This document shows positions 1 to 7,745 of a DNA stretch of 64,000 nt, in pieces; position 1 is the first letter of the stretch, and every line of letters begins with the position of its first letter. The position numbers and the translations under genes were made by a program. The notes under the pieces are model-generated. The model made no database searches. It was not told the origin of the DNA and saw only the letters and a list, made by a program, of their open reading frames with translations. The stretch is taken from contig NZ_AORV01000065.1 in assembly GCF_000350485.1 (NCBI RefSeq), positions 124,001 to 188,000 of the forward strand, in the 5' to 3' direction. The DNA is from Ruminiclostridium cellobioparum subsp. termitidis CT1112 (GTDB taxonomy: Bacteria; Bacillota; Clostridia; Acetivibrionales; DSM-1351).

Positions 1-37
1 GCAAGTTCTGCAATTCAGTTTGATTTAATTGTGACAT
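1..37 (-). CDS. Partial CDS, N-terminus of a possible spore coat (CotF-like) protein
   Basis: Only the first 12 codons lie in the window, reading MSQLNQTELQNL, with an AAAGGAG ribosome-binding site 7 bases upstream of the ATG at 35-37. Clostridial CotF/ferritin-like coat proteins often begin with a similar polar ELQNL segment, so a coat-like protein is a guess from memory of that family. The upstream promoter resembles a forespore promoter, which fits. The rest of the gene is outside the window, so the product is uncertain; the start itself is well supported. Confidence 0.45.
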   Translation of the reverse strand, partial: MSQLNQTELQNL

Positions 38-66
38 CAAAAAACTCCTTTCAATTATATTCTTGT

Positions 67-95
67 ATTTAGTATTCCAGCATTTAGTATTCCAG
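67..95. repeat. Tandem 14-bp direct repeat
   Basis: The unit ATTTAGTATTCCAG occurs at 67-80 and again at 82-95, separated by one base. It lies in the leader of the partial gene at the window start and duplicates the putative -10 element. Confidence 0.8.
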
Positions 96-114
96 AATAT
101 GAATAGAATATTCA
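85..114 (-). promoter_or_regulatory. Possible forespore (sigma-G-like) promoter
   Basis: On the minus strand TGAATA (109-114) is followed after 17 bases by AATACTA (85-91), close to the sigma-G pattern (GNATA / CATNNTA). The predicted start would be about 40 bases upstream of the partial gene's ATG. The assignment is weak because the -10 lacks the leading C. Confidence 0.35.
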
Positions 115-251
115 CATGTAGTAAAAGTTAATTGCCTGCAATATCCGTCAGCGCAGCTGTCCCATGTCAATTTCTGTTCCGCTGATTGGAGATTTTTTGA
201 ATTCCGCCATCACTTTGCGATTATCAGCTGGCAGGCACTTGGGATGCAGGC

Positions 252-294
252 AAAAAAAAGCAGGCTGACTCTTTTCACAAGGAGTCAGCCTGCT
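252..294 (-). terminator. Rho-independent terminator after the methyltransferase gene
   Basis: A 13-bp perfect stem (259-271 with 282-294) encloses a short loop and is followed on the minus strand by eight Ts (252-259). It sits 29 bases beyond the methyltransferase stop codon. Confidence 0.9.
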
Positions 295-322
295 CGACAA
301 ATTTGTCAGGGTCATATTATAT

Positions 323-1006
323 TCAATATTTCCTAAGGCGGACAATCATAATTATAGGAGTTTTCTGGTCTTTAAAGGGCACTTCATAAAATCCATCTAT
401 TAAAAACCCTGCGTCAAAAGCTTCACGAAAAATATCTTCCATGGAACGGTGATAGTAGTTTTGAAGAACCGGCTGACCGGCAATTGCTTCACCCTTGTCA
501 ATACAGGAAGTAAAGTAATCCTTGTTAGGATACGTAAAGCACGGATGATGCGTTGCAAAAACAAAGACACCATTTGGAATCAACATCTCATAAATTGCCT
601 TCATAAGAGGACTTATTTCAGAAATATCCATAATCGCCATGTTGGCAACTGCTTTATCAAACGGCCTGTCTTGTTTCAAAGTCAGCAACTCGTCATAGTT
701 GGTTGCGTCACATACATTGAAATTTATCTTATCAAGAAAATTGGCACGTCTCCTTTTGGCAAGCTCAATCATATTTGGACTGTAATCAAACGCAACAACA
801 TTAGCACCGTTTTCTGCGAGTCTCCGTGAAAAATTTCCGTTTCCACAGGCAATATCCAATATCAAGTCACCCGCCTTTACGTCCAGCAATTTTTCAGTAA
901 AAGGTCTGACCAAATCCCTGTGGAAATGATTTGACTCTTCCCCCATAAAATCATCCCAAAACTCAGCATTGGTTTCCCATGCAGATAGTCCATTATCTTT
1001 TTCCAT
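323..1006 (-). CDS. Class I SAM-dependent methyltransferase
   Basis: Predicted cytoplasmic S-adenosylmethionine-dependent methyltransferase of 227 residues. The Rossmann motif I (DIACGNGNFS, about residues 50-59) is followed by an acidic ribose-binding position in VVAFDYSPNM, and a later NMAIMDI segment matches motif IV. The size and motif order fit the Methyltransf_11/25 group, whose substrates are very diverse, so the acceptor cannot be named. The start is supported by GGAAGG eight bases upstream. It is a single-gene unit ending in a strong hairpin terminator. No neighbouring biosynthetic gene points to a substrate. Confidence 0.85.
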   Translation of the reverse strand: MEKDNGLSAWETNAEFWDDFMGEESNHFHRDLVRPFTEKLLDVKAGDLILDIACGNGNFSRRLAENGANVVAFDYSPNMIELAKRRRANFLDKINFNVCDATNYDELLTLKQDRPFDKAVANMAIMDISEISPLMKAIYEMLIPNGVFVFATHHPCFTYPNKDYFTSCIDKGEAIAGQPVLQNYYHRSMEDIFREAFDAGFLIDGFYEVPFKDQKTPIIMIVRLRKY

Positions 1007-1119
1007 TGATTTATCCTTCCCATGTTATATTAATAACCTTTGATCCAAGACTGCCCGAAAAATTGGAATTTGCTTGCTATCACTGTCGGTTATGCTTATT
1101 ATCTTTAATAATCTTATCA

Positions 1120-1503
1120 CTATCTAACTCTTTCCCATTCATTTGTCTGGCTGTTTTTTTGCAGCTTTAATTTGTATTCACCATTTGCACTGTAAAAATA
1201 TATTTTATCGCAGGATGGTTGTAATTTTACTTGAAATTCGTTTTTAGCACCGATGTTACTGTTCAATCCATATGTTGAATAAAAAGTGATAAATTTTTTA
1301 TTTCGGTCTTCACTCTCTTTAAGCATTCTTACATAACCCATACTGCTTGCTACACCAACTTTTATTGTCATTACACCGCCATCTTCGGATATTGAATAAT
1401 CGTTTATCATAACACTTGTTAATTTTCCCCCAGTACTTAATAACAGCAACCCGATTGCTATTATTAATAAAAGTATGGCAATAACTCCGATTTTCTTTTT
1501 CAC
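1120..1503 (-). CDS. Hypothetical membrane-anchored protein (GTG start)
   Basis: I do not recognise this family. The product is 127 residues, beginning KKKIGVIAILLL after a GTG start that has AGGAGG seven bases upstream; a longer reading from an ATG at 1524 would place the ribosome-binding site inside the gene, so I reject it. A single hydrophobic segment (about residues 4-22) predicts an N-in membrane anchor with an exposed domain of about 100 residues rich in beta-type alternation. There is no lipobox cysteine. Neighbours are a methyltransferase and an antibiotic-resistance remnant, which suggests an accessory region. Confidence 0.65.
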   Translation of the reverse strand: MKKKIGVIAILLLIIAIGLLLLSTGGKLTSVMINDYSISEDGGVMTIKVGVASSMGYVRMLKESEDRNKKFITFYSTYGLNSNIGAKNEFQVKLQPSCDKIYFYSANGEYKLKLQKNSQTNEWERVR

Positions 1504-1610
1504 AGATAATCCTCCTGGATACAAATTCGTGTAGGCTATATAAGTAATCAGCCCTTCAAATCCTGTTTGTCTATATCATGTTATCTCATCATCACATTGA
1601 GGGAATTTAG

Positions 1611-1760
1611 CTATAGCATGGCTGGGTAAAGCTTTTGACCCTCTAAGCCTGTAATGTCCATATCAACTGTAATGGAATAGGTACATACGACTTCATTAAT
1701 ATAATGCGTATAGTATTCTCTTCGCTCCCAATTCTCCATGTCAAGTAAATGGAAATCCAT
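1611..1760 (-). pseudogene. Remnant of a chloramphenicol acetyltransferase (N-terminal 49 residues)
   Basis: The reading frame MDFHLLDMENWERREYYTHY continues through CTYSITVDMDIT and KLYPAML, closely following the N-terminus of type A chloramphenicol O-acetyltransferases (WxRxExFxHY, TYSxTxxxDIT, KxYPA). An in-frame TAG then ends it after 49 residues, whereas the intact trimeric enzyme is about 215 residues and needs the C-terminal catalytic histidine. The start is supported by AAGGAG six bases upstream. Nothing resembling the rest of the enzyme follows before 1120. I call it a decayed or deleted gene; a functional product is very unlikely. Confidence 0.75.
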
Positions 1761-1994
1761 TGATAGCTCCTTAGATAAATATAAATAATCCATAGCTCCA
1801 GGCTACTCGGTAAATTCTTGTTTATCGTCATCATATCATATATTGCTGCTGTCTTCCATCATTCTATGAATTTACTAAAGTAACTAATCCAGCCTCCCCA
1901 CTCCATCTTTACACCTTAAATAAACTCTTTTAAATATATAACCCAAGAAAGTCAAATTCAGTTACTAAGTTAAAAAAGTTGTTTTTAGGTTAAA

Positions 1995-2022
1995 AAAAAT
2001 TCCACCCATGGATGGAATTTTT
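1995..2022 (-). terminator. Terminator after the SDR gene (bidirectional)
   Basis: A 10-bp A/T-flanked stem (1995-2004 with 2013-2022) with runs of A and T on both sides lies 48 bases past the stop of the SDR gene. It would work on either strand. The rest of 1761-2070 holds nothing I recognise. Confidence 0.75.
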
Positions 2023-2070
2023 ACTTTTCATAAATAATTGTATGCCGAACCCAATATATTTTGCCGCGCT

Positions 2071-3096
2071 TCAGTAACTACGGCTTTTAATCATCCCCAG
2101 CTGCCCGAAGGAGGCCGCCGCATCTAATACAGTTTCCCTTGGGGTATGCTGGATCCATCCCAGAAGCCGCTCGGCTTTTTCCGTAGTGTGTGAATACTCA
2201 CGGCCCAACATGGGCACCATTGAACGCAGAGCCGGAATAAAAATCGCCAGAAAGCGCACCATCCAGTTGGGAAACGTATTTATTGGCGTTTTTGAATCCG
2301 GATATTGTTCACGGTAAATCCGCGTCACTTCCGGCATGCGGATTGTTTGGCTGGCGGCAAGAAAGCGCTCCCCAATGGCATTGTCGTTTTCAAATGCCAG
2401 TCGGTGGAGTTGTGCCAAATCCCGTACATTGCTCACCTCAAGGGGAATATTCAGGGCACGGGGCAGCCCACCATTTATCAGCCTGAGCAGAATATCGTTG
2501 GAGCTGATATTTCCGGCACTCATAACCTGCCCGAAAACCGCTCCGGGCAGAATTGTACTCAAATCAAGCCCATGTTTTCCGGAAAAAGTCCACGCCGCCT
2601 TTTCAGCGGCAATTTTTGATAAGCGGTATGGGTCAAGTTCAGGATTATTGTCATCACTCCAGAATTTTTCATCCAGCACAACCTTACCTGCGGATATTTT
2701 TGGGGTAGAAGCCGCTTGGGAGGACGTCATGACAACCCGCCTTACTCCGGCGTCCAACGCGCCTTGCAGGACATTCAGCGTACCGCCCTCAGCAATACGC
2801 CGCAATTCTTCTGCTGACTCTGTACCGTGTCCCAAAGGAGAAGCAACGTGAATAATGCCGTCTGCACCGGAAAAACCATCTGCCCAGCCCTCTGGTGAAG
2901 TTAAATCAGCCTCAAACGCCGAAAGGCGCAGCAGGGCTTCTTCATTCACAAAAGTGGACAGGTCTTTTTTTAAAGCTTCAACTTTTGTTAGGCTGCGCAC
3001 GCTTGCACGTACCATATAGCCGTGATTTAAAAATTCGGCGATGACAAATCCGGCAATGTAGCCTGTGCCACCGGTGACTGCAATTGTTTTGTTCAT
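2071..3096 (-). CDS. NAD(P)-dependent extended short-chain dehydrogenase/epimerase
   Basis: A 341-residue protein of the NAD-dependent epimerase / dihydroflavonol-reductase-like group. The N-terminal nucleotide-binding motif TGGTGYIA is at about residues 8-15, an SSQAAS segment follows, and the catalytic YxxxK appears as YRLSK near residue 157. Such enzymes reduce aldehydes or ketones, or epimerise sugar nucleotides; the substrate is not evident. Its ATG overlaps the TGA of the upstream flavodoxin-ferredoxin gene (ATGA), so translation is probably coupled. It is the last gene of an ArsR-controlled operon, which suggests a stress- or metal-responsive redox role (inference). Confidence 0.85.
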   Translation of the reverse strand: MNKTIAVTGGTGYIAGFVIAEFLNHGYMVRASVRSLTKVEALKKDLSTFVNEEALLRLSAFEADLTSPEGWADGFSGADGIIHVASPLGHGTESAEELRRIAEGGTLNVLQGALDAGVRRVVMTSSQAASTPKISAGKVVLDEKFWSDDNNPELDPYRLSKIAAEKAAWTFSGKHGLDLSTILPGAVFGQVMSAGNISSNDILLRLINGGLPRALNIPLEVSNVRDLAQLHRLAFENDNAIGERFLAASQTIRMPEVTRIYREQYPDSKTPINTFPNWMVRFLAIFIPALRSMVPMLGREYSHTTEKAERLLGWIQHTPRETVLDAAASFGQLGMIKSRSY

Positions 3097-3869
3097 TTTG
3101 TGTTTCCTTTCTGCCTGTTGTTTGCAGTGATAATTTCATTCAGTGAAACATCGGGGTTGCGCCACCGTGAGATGCTCTTTTCGTTTTTCATATGTATCGC
3201 ATTTTGGGGGCATATGTGGACGCATCCAAGGCACCCCTCACATTGACTTTTGAACATCACTGTATCAGTAACGGTAATGTTTCCGGCAGGGCAGATTTTA
3301 GCACAGATACCGCATTGGGTACAATTTTGACTTATCATGTAACGCTGCCCCTGTTTGCCGTTCATAAAAAGATTCTCACCGCTTTTTACCACTGCGGTAA
3401 GGGCTTTCCAGACAGGTCCTGCCGCAGCATCAAGCCTTCTGCAGTTTTGAATATCTGCAATGATCCGGGAAAGGTTCTCATCAATATGCTTTTCCGGCAG
3501 CTTGGCTATTTGGTCATTCATATCAAAGCCAGGCAGATAATTGTCCACCATCAGCAGGCTTTCGGCATAATCGAAATGCTGTCCATATTTCTTTGCAAAT
3601 TTTTGCACATCCACCATGGCCGCACCGGGCAGATTTCCATAGGTACCGATGGCAAAGGAATAGTCGGCCTCCCATGTGGCTCTTTCTAGGAATTTACGGA
3701 CCATTTTGGGCATTCCGAAGCCATAAACAGGGAAAATCAGGCCAATGACATTATCTTTGAAATGCAGATCGGGTAAATCAATAACCTGTGGAATAGAAAC
3801 AAGATTACCGCCGATTTTCTTAGCCACTGCAAGGCAGTTGCCTGTGGATGTAAAATAGAAGATTGTCAT
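3093..3869 (-). CDS. EFR1-family flavodoxin / 2x[4Fe-4S] ferredoxin
   Basis: A 258-residue electron carrier combining an N-terminal flavodoxin-like domain (FYFTSTGNCLAVAKK, the FMN phosphate loop) with a C-terminal bacterial ferredoxin domain. Two CxxCxxCxxxCP-type clusters are visible (CTQCGICAKICP and CEGCLGCVHICP). This is the EFR1 arrangement common in anaerobic Firmicutes. I chose the start at MTIFYF because AGGAG lies nine bases upstream; the longer reading to 3914 has none. It follows the ArsR gene by 13 bases and overlaps the SDR gene by 4, so the three genes form one transcript. It probably passes electrons to a flavin or NAD(P)-linked reductase. Confidence 0.88.
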   Translation of the reverse strand: MTIFYFTSTGNCLAVAKKIGGNLVSIPQVIDLPDLHFKDNVIGLIFPVYGFGMPKMVRKFLERATWEADYSFAIGTYGNLPGAAMVDVQKFAKKYGQHFDYAESLLMVDNYLPGFDMNDQIAKLPEKHIDENLSRIIADIQNCRRLDAAAGPVWKALTAVVKSGENLFMNGKQGQRYMISQNCTQCGICAKICPAGNITVTDTVMFKSQCEGCLGCVHICPQNAIHMKNEKSISRWRNPDVSLNEIITANNRQKGNTK

Positions 3870-3882
3870 GATTATACGCTCC

Positions 3883-4251
3883 TTATTTAACGCTGTAACA
3901 GGTGTCACTGCCAAAGGTTTCGGTCACCGCTGTGCGAAACTCCTCGATGTGATACACTAAATTGCACAGATGCTGAAATTCCTTTCCAAAGTTACCAGTA
4001 TAAAAATTCATGGTGCCCTCATGCCATACATCTACCAATCCTGCCTCCAACAAGATCTTCAAATGATGGGACACTGCCGGGCGTGAAAGGTGTGTCTTTG
4101 CTGTAATTTCACCTACCCGCATTCCATCACATCCGGCGCTCATTAGCGTAATGATAATGGACTGCCTGGTCTCATCCCCGATGGCAAGAAGCAGTCGGCG
4201 ACTTTTTTTAAAATCAGCTTTAATAAAATCTATCTGCTTATCAAAATCCAT
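3883..4251 (-). CDS. ArsR-family winged-helix repressor
   Basis: A 122-residue transcription regulator with the ArsR/SmtB fold: GDETRQSIIITLM, then VGEITAKTHLSRPAVSHHLKIL as the recognition helix, and a wing ending in GTMNFYTG. I see no classic CxCxxC metal site in the alpha-3 helix, so the inducer may not be a thiophilic metal. The start is set by AAGGGG seven bases upstream. A perfect 11-bp inverted repeat lies immediately upstream, directly downstream of a consensus promoter, so the gene very likely represses itself and the two redox genes that follow. Confidence 0.88.
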   Translation of the reverse strand: MDFDKQIDFIKADFKKSRRLLLAIGDETRQSIIITLMSAGCDGMRVGEITAKTHLSRPAVSHHLKILLEAGLVDVWHEGTMNFYTGNFGKEFQHLCNLVYHIEEFRTAVTETFGSDTCYSVK

Positions 4252-4269
4252 AGTATACCCCTTCCGGTT

Positions 4270-4295
4270 AAATGGTTCAAATCCTTGAACCATTT
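4270..4295. promoter_or_regulatory. ArsR operator palindrome
   Basis: A perfect inverted repeat with 11-bp arms (AAATGGTTCAA) and a 4-base spacer spans the predicted transcription start of the operon, between the -10 box and the arsR-type gene. Position and symmetry fit an autoregulatory operator. Confidence 0.8.
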
Positions 4296-4297
4296 TT

Positions 4298-4326
4298 AGT
4301 ATAGAACATCGTTCGCCGCAGTACAA
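4298..4326 (-). promoter_or_regulatory. Sigma-A promoter of the ArsR-EFR1-SDR operon
   Basis: TTGTAC (4321-4326) and TATACT (4298-4303) are separated by exactly 17 bases on the minus strand. The operator palindrome begins two bases downstream of the -10 box. Confidence 0.85.
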
Positions 4327-4368
4327 CATTGGGAAAGAAAATCGAGACGAAAGAAAATATTAGAATAA

Positions 4369-4605
4369 TCATCGTTCTCTTCTTTCATACATTTTCCTGA
4401 TATTTGTATTTATATATGTATTAAGCCCTCCGCCGCTTTGTGCAAGAACTTTCATGCGCTCTATATTATATGAACCAGCACTTTTATAGGTATAGCGATA
4501 TATTGTCCCTGTGGAAAACTGAACTCTTATATAATCATTCCCAGATTCATACGCAATAATGCCAGAATCGCCGTCACCACCCCTATAACGCTCCATATTA
4601 TACAT
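4369..4605 (-). CDS. Small hypothetical protein, KTSC-like
   Basis: A 78-residue protein with a beta-rich core (IIAYESGNDYIRVQFSTGTI followed by YRYTYKS) and a C-terminal helix with a glycine patch (QSGGGLNTYIN). The pattern of a short strand, a turn and YRY resembles KTSC-type domains, but I am not sure of the assignment. AGGAGGG lies just upstream; it is closer to the second methionine (MERYRGG), so the start could be three codons downstream. It stands alone between the ArsR operon and the tRNA mosaic; its function is unknown. Confidence 0.6.
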   Translation of the reverse strand: MYNMERYRGGDGDSGIIAYESGNDYIRVQFSTGTIYRYTYKSAGSYNIERMKVLAQSGGGLNTYINTNIRKMYERRER

Positions 4606-4859
4606 CTCCCTCCTAAATAGTTATTCGTTAGAGCTTCATCTGGCCAATAGCAATCGCTCGTTTTTAAGCCACTAAAATTCTTTTATCAGGCAGATTTTGA
4701 ATTCATTGATGGTAGTAATGAATATTTCTATACCAATAATATTTATCTTTTTGTCACACATTATACCTCTACTGATGCTACCCCATGAATGTGATCTTTG
4801 CTTTTCATAGAAATTAAATAAAAAGAAAATATTATGTCAATTATAAATAAAGAGTTTGA

Positions 4860-5193
4860 GCATAAAATTAACACTCCATACTCTCTCAGGTTCGAATCCA
4901 TCTATTATATAAATCCCCGCCGGGAGGCCCAGAGGGGCCTATGGGGAGACTGGTCCCACCCGTAAGGCGTCGCGTTTTTGCAACGCAAAAACGCTTGTGT
5001 TTTCCGCAGAAAACACAAGCGCCAAATGGCGTGCCCATGGGGATTCCCGCCTGCTTCGCATGCTAACGACGTCGCCCACCGCTCGCTGCGCTTACGGTGC
5101 CGGGCTCCTACTCGAAGCTAAAAAAGTGCATTTAGCACTTTTTCTTAACGCTCCGAGCCCTCCCGGGTTCGAATCCCGATTATTTTTACATGC
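4860..5193. repeat. GC-rich hairpin mosaic with tRNA-end fragments
   Basis: Without a gene from 4606 to 5193: 4606-4880 shows nothing, but 4880-5193 is far more GC-rich than its surroundings and is packed with palindromes. Perfect hairpins lie at 4972-4994 (10-bp arms), 4993-5020 (12-bp arms) and 5021-5030, and an outer GGGCTC/GAGCCC pair encloses a nested stem near 5121-5141. The T-loop motif GGTTCGAATCC occurs at 4889-4899 and 5166-5176 on the plus strand. Positions 5027-5046 exactly repeat the 3' end of the neighbouring tRNA-Arg gene. I read it as a repetitive element assembled from tRNA 3' ends. Confidence 0.6.
5027..5046. repeat. Direct repeat of the tRNA-Arg 3' end
   Basis: This 20-bp segment is identical to 5227-5246, which covers the CCA, discriminator, acceptor strand and part of the T-arm of tRNA-Arg. 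The two copies are exactly 200 bp apart and in the same orientation, like the ends left by insertion or duplication at a tRNA 3' end. Confidence 0.85.
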
Positions 5194-5225
5194 AAAAAAC
5201 ACTTGCATATCTGCAAGTGTTTTTT
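5194..5225 (-). terminator. Terminator of the tRNA-Gly/tRNA-Arg operon
   Basis: A 14-bp perfect stem with a 4-base loop (5208-5211) begins directly after the encoded CCA of tRNA-Arg, and ends in a T run on the minus strand. Confidence 0.9.
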
Positions 5226-5226
5226 T

Positions 5227-5303
5227 TGGCGTGCCCATGGGGATTCGAACCCAAGACCTACGGCTTAGAAGGCCGTTGCTCTATCCAGCTGAGCTATGGG
5301 CAC
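5227..5303 (-). tRNA. tRNA-Arg (anticodon TCT)
   Basis: The minus strand folds into a complete cloverleaf: acceptor GTGCCCA/TGGGCAC, D-arm GCTCAGCTGGATAGAGC, anticodon loop CTTCTAA with anticodon TCT, and T-arm with GGTTCGAATCC. The discriminator is G and CCA is encoded. It reads arginine AGA codons. It is the second gene of a two-tRNA operon. Confidence 0.96.
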
Positions 5304-5318
5304 ATATTAAATTTTGAT

Positions 5319-5392
5319 TGGAGCGGGTGATGGGAATCGGACCCACGCAATCAGCTTGGAAGGCTGATGTTCTACCATTGAACTACACCCGC
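5319..5392 (-). tRNA. tRNA-Gly (anticodon TCC)
   Basis: Complete cloverleaf on the minus strand: acceptor GCGGGTG/CACCCGC, D-arm with TTCAATGGTAGAA, anticodon loop CTTCCAA (anticodon TCC), T-loop GTCCGATTC, and encoded CCA. It is first in the tRNA operon, 55 bases downstream of a consensus promoter. Confidence 0.96.
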
Positions 5393-5446
5393 ATTAACCC
5401 TGGTACATCAGCATTTGAGAGTGTTTATCGCCAGCCGACTCTTGAT

Positions 5447-5475
5447 ATTATACAGGGTACTTTTTAGTTTGTCAA
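5447..5475 (-). promoter_or_regulatory. Consensus sigma-A promoter of the tRNA operon
   Basis: TTGACA (5470-5475) and TATAAT (5447-5452) are both perfect and separated by 17 bases on the minus strand, as expected for stable RNA genes. Confidence 0.93.
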
Positions 5476-5599
5476 CAGATAAAACTATATTTTTTACTAA
5501 ATTTAAGTATTTCTCAACCTATTATTAAACGGCTCCTAAATCGCTTTTTTCAACGCATTTTTAGGCATGCTCAAGCCTTCCACAAACCTTTGGATAACC

Positions 5600-6079
5600 T
5601 TAAACGTAATAAATATCCGCATTAACCTTTCCCCCGGCAACCTCCATAATCACATAGGATTCGGATTTGCTGCTCCTGGATTCACTCATGCTTCCCGGAT
5701 TTATTACAAGCTTGTTATCAACATTGTCAATAACAGCCACATGTGTATGACCGAAAAGGATAACCGAAGCATTTTCAGCTTTCGCCTTTGATAATATACG
5801 GTTATAATCCCACTTTACGCTGTATTTATGCCCGTGGGTCATAAATATGGTAACACCGTCAATTTCAATTGTCTTATCGGCACTGATGGTTCCTACTCCA
5901 ATATCACAGTTACCGTATACATACTCAAACTTTTTATCGGGATACAATTGGCTCAATTGTGATGCATCTCTGCAATAATCTCCGAGATGCAAGACCATCT
6001 CAACCTCGGGATGTCTGTCCAGAGCCTCCTTTGCATTGAATATGTAACCGTGAGTATCACTCATTACAAGCACTTTCAT
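5600..6079 (-). CDS. YfcE/YsnB-family metallophosphoesterase
   Basis: A 159-residue phosphodiesterase of the MJ0936/YfcE group. Metal-binding motifs are in order: SDTHG (residues 7-11), HLGDYCRD, YGNCD and the two histidines of MTHGHKYSV and FGHTHVA. Family members hydrolyse phosphodiesters with a Mn/Ni centre; the cellular substrate is not known. The start MKVLVMSDTHG is preceded by GGAAGG, whereas the longer frame is not. It is last in a gerM-rph-rdgB-yfcE series, the same order as gerM-rph-ysnA-ysnB in Bacillus subtilis. Confidence 0.9.
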   Translation of the reverse strand: MKVLVMSDTHGYIFNAKEALDRHPEVEMVLHLGDYCRDASQLSQLYPDKKFEYVYGNCDIGVGTISADKTIEIDGVTIFMTHGHKYSVKWDYNRILSKAKAENASVILFGHTHVAVIDNVDNKLVINPGSMSESRSSKSESYVIMEVAGGKVNADIYYV

Positions 6080-6222
6080 TATGTCCTTCCCCCATAGAGT
6101 CAAAATAACATTAAAATATCTTCAAATAAATTCTTAATCAACTCTTAATCAACTTTAAATTAAATATAAATATATAAATAACCAAATATAATTTAACTTC
6201 ATATAATTTAACTTCGAATATG

Positions 6223-6819
6223 CTACAAATAATCCTTGATCTTATCTGCCATCTTTTCCAGAGCCTTGGCGCGGTGGCTTATTTTATTCTTAATATCCAT
6301 ACTTAGCTCAGCCATCGTTTTATCATATTCCCGGACATAAAAAAGCGGATCATATCCAAAACCATTGTCACCCTTGCACTTGAAATCTACAAACCCCTCA
6401 CAGTTATCTCTTACCACAAAAGACCTTCCATCAGGAAAGGCCACAGCTATTGCACATACAAACCTGGCGGTCCTTTTCTCAAATGGTACCTCCTTGAGCA
6501 TATGCAACAGCTTTTCATTCCTGTCCCCATCGGTAGCTTCCGGACCGCCAAACCTTGCGGAATAAATTCCCGGGGCACCGTCCAGATAATCAACCTCGAT
6601 CCCTGAGTCGTCAGCTATTACAATTGTTTTACATATGCTGCATATTTCCACAGCCTTCTTAAGAGAATTCTCTTCAAAGGTCTTTCCATCTTCTACTATG
6701 TCTACAGTTATACCGATATCACCCATGGATAATACTTCAAAAGGCATTGTCTGCAATACTTTTTTGATCTCTGCAATTTTACCTTTATTTTTTGTTGCTA
6801 CAACCAATTTCTCCATCAT
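6223..6819 (-). CDS. rdgB: XTP/dITP diphosphatase (RdgB/HAM1)
   Basis: A 198-residue house-cleaning pyrophosphatase that removes non-canonical purine triphosphates (dITP, XTP) to their monophosphates. Family marks are the N-terminal ATKNKGKIAEI (residues 8-18), the catalytic DDSGIEVDYLDGAPGIYSAR segment, and GFGYDPLFY and SHRAKAL near the C-terminus. Length matches the family. Two adjacent ATGs follow GGGGAG, and either could be used. A gap of 143 AT-rich bases with short direct repeats separates it from yfcE. Confidence 0.95.
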   Translation of the reverse strand: MMEKLVVATKNKGKIAEIKKVLQTMPFEVLSMGDIGITVDIVEDGKTFEENSLKKAVEICSICKTIVIADDSGIEVDYLDGAPGIYSARFGGPEATDGDRNEKLLHMLKEVPFEKRTARFVCAIAVAFPDGRSFVVRDNCEGFVDFKCKGDNGFGYDPLFYVREYDKTMAELSMDIKNKISHRAKALEKMADKIKDYL

Positions 6820-6901
6820 TTACTCCCCTGAAGTATCCGACTACTCATTTCTTTTTTCTATATCTCTTTCATTCTTCTATACCAACAGCAGCCATGGACA
6901 T

Positions 6902-7624
6902 TCAATTCTGCCCAAGTACTTCCTTCTGAATCTGTATCAACTGCTCTATTCCTTTTTGTGCAATTATGAGCAGAATATCCAGCTGTTTTTTGCTGAAACT
7001 GTTTTTTTCTCCTGTTGCCTGAATTTCAATAAATTCACCTTTGTCTGACATGATGACATTCATATCAACCTCTGCCGCACTATCTTCCACATAGCACAAA
7101 TCAAGCAATTCCTGTTCATTTACCACGCCTACGCTGGTAGCAGCTACATAGCCGGTTACGGGCATTTTTGAAATCAAACCGTTTTCCTTCAGCTTCCGGC
7201 ACGCATCCACCAAGGCCACATATCCTCCTGTAATGGAAGCAGTTCTGGTACCTCCGTCGGCTTGAATGACATCACAGTCTATGGTTATGGTCCTTTCACC
7301 TAAAAGTTTCAAATCTACTATGGTTCTTAATGAACGGCCAATCAGTCTTTGAATCTCCTGAGCTCTTCCATTAAGCTTCAGCTTTGAAATATCCCTGGGG
7401 TTCCGTACGCCGGTTGCTCTTGGAAGCATTGAATATTCGGCGGTAACCCATCCTTCTCCCGAATCCTTTTTAAAAGGAGGTGTCCTCTCTTCAACGGATG
7501 CGGTACATATAACTTTTGTATCTCCTACTTCAATAAGTACCGAACCTTCTGCATGTTTTATATAATTTCTTGTAATTTTTACCGGTCTTAGCTCTGAATG
7601 TATTCTTCCGTCCTGCCTCAACAT
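6902..7624 (-). CDS. rph: Ribonuclease PH
   Basis: A 240-residue phosphate-dependent 3'-5' exoribonuclease that trims tRNA 3' ends. The start MLRQDGR and the sequence [20 protein letters not shown] are characteristic, as are [14 protein letters not shown] (catalytic region), R-rich QRLIGRSLR, and [19 protein letters not shown]. The start is chosen by GGAGG four bases upstream; a longer frame to 7672 lacks one. It lies directly after the GerM-domain lipoprotein and before rdgB, a conserved Firmicute order. Confidence 0.96.
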   Translation of the reverse strand: MLRQDGRIHSELRPVKITRNYIKHAEGSVLIEVGDTKVICTASVEERTPPFKKDSGEGWVTAEYSMLPRATGVRNPRDISKLKLNGRAQEIQRLIGRSLRTIVDLKLLGERTITIDCDVIQADGGTRTASITGGYVALVDACRKLKENGLISKMPVTGYVAATSVGVVNEQELLDLCYVEDSAAEVDMNVIMSDKGEFIEIQATGEKNSFSKKQLDILLIIAQKGIEQLIQIQKEVLGQN

Positions 7625-7745
7625 AATTCCTCCATTAAAATGCTGTATAAATAATATCTTAAAATTCTTCAAAAATCATCGGCCTATTTAGATAAATAAA
7701 CAGTAAAAAAGTTATCTGTTTTGTATATTGTAACTAAAACATGTA

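Noticed and set aside
148-345. A 65-codon frame on the minus strand
   Set aside because: It crosses the methyltransferase terminator and has no ribosome-binding site.
5027-5246. Attachment sites of an integrated mobile island
   Set aside because: The repeats flank only 200 bp with no integrase; they may be remnants, but no island is present.
4997-5317. A 106-codon open frame running through the mosaic and across tRNA-Arg
   Set aside because: It covers the tRNA and a terminator; the C-terminal part is just the tRNA read as protein, a known false gene type.
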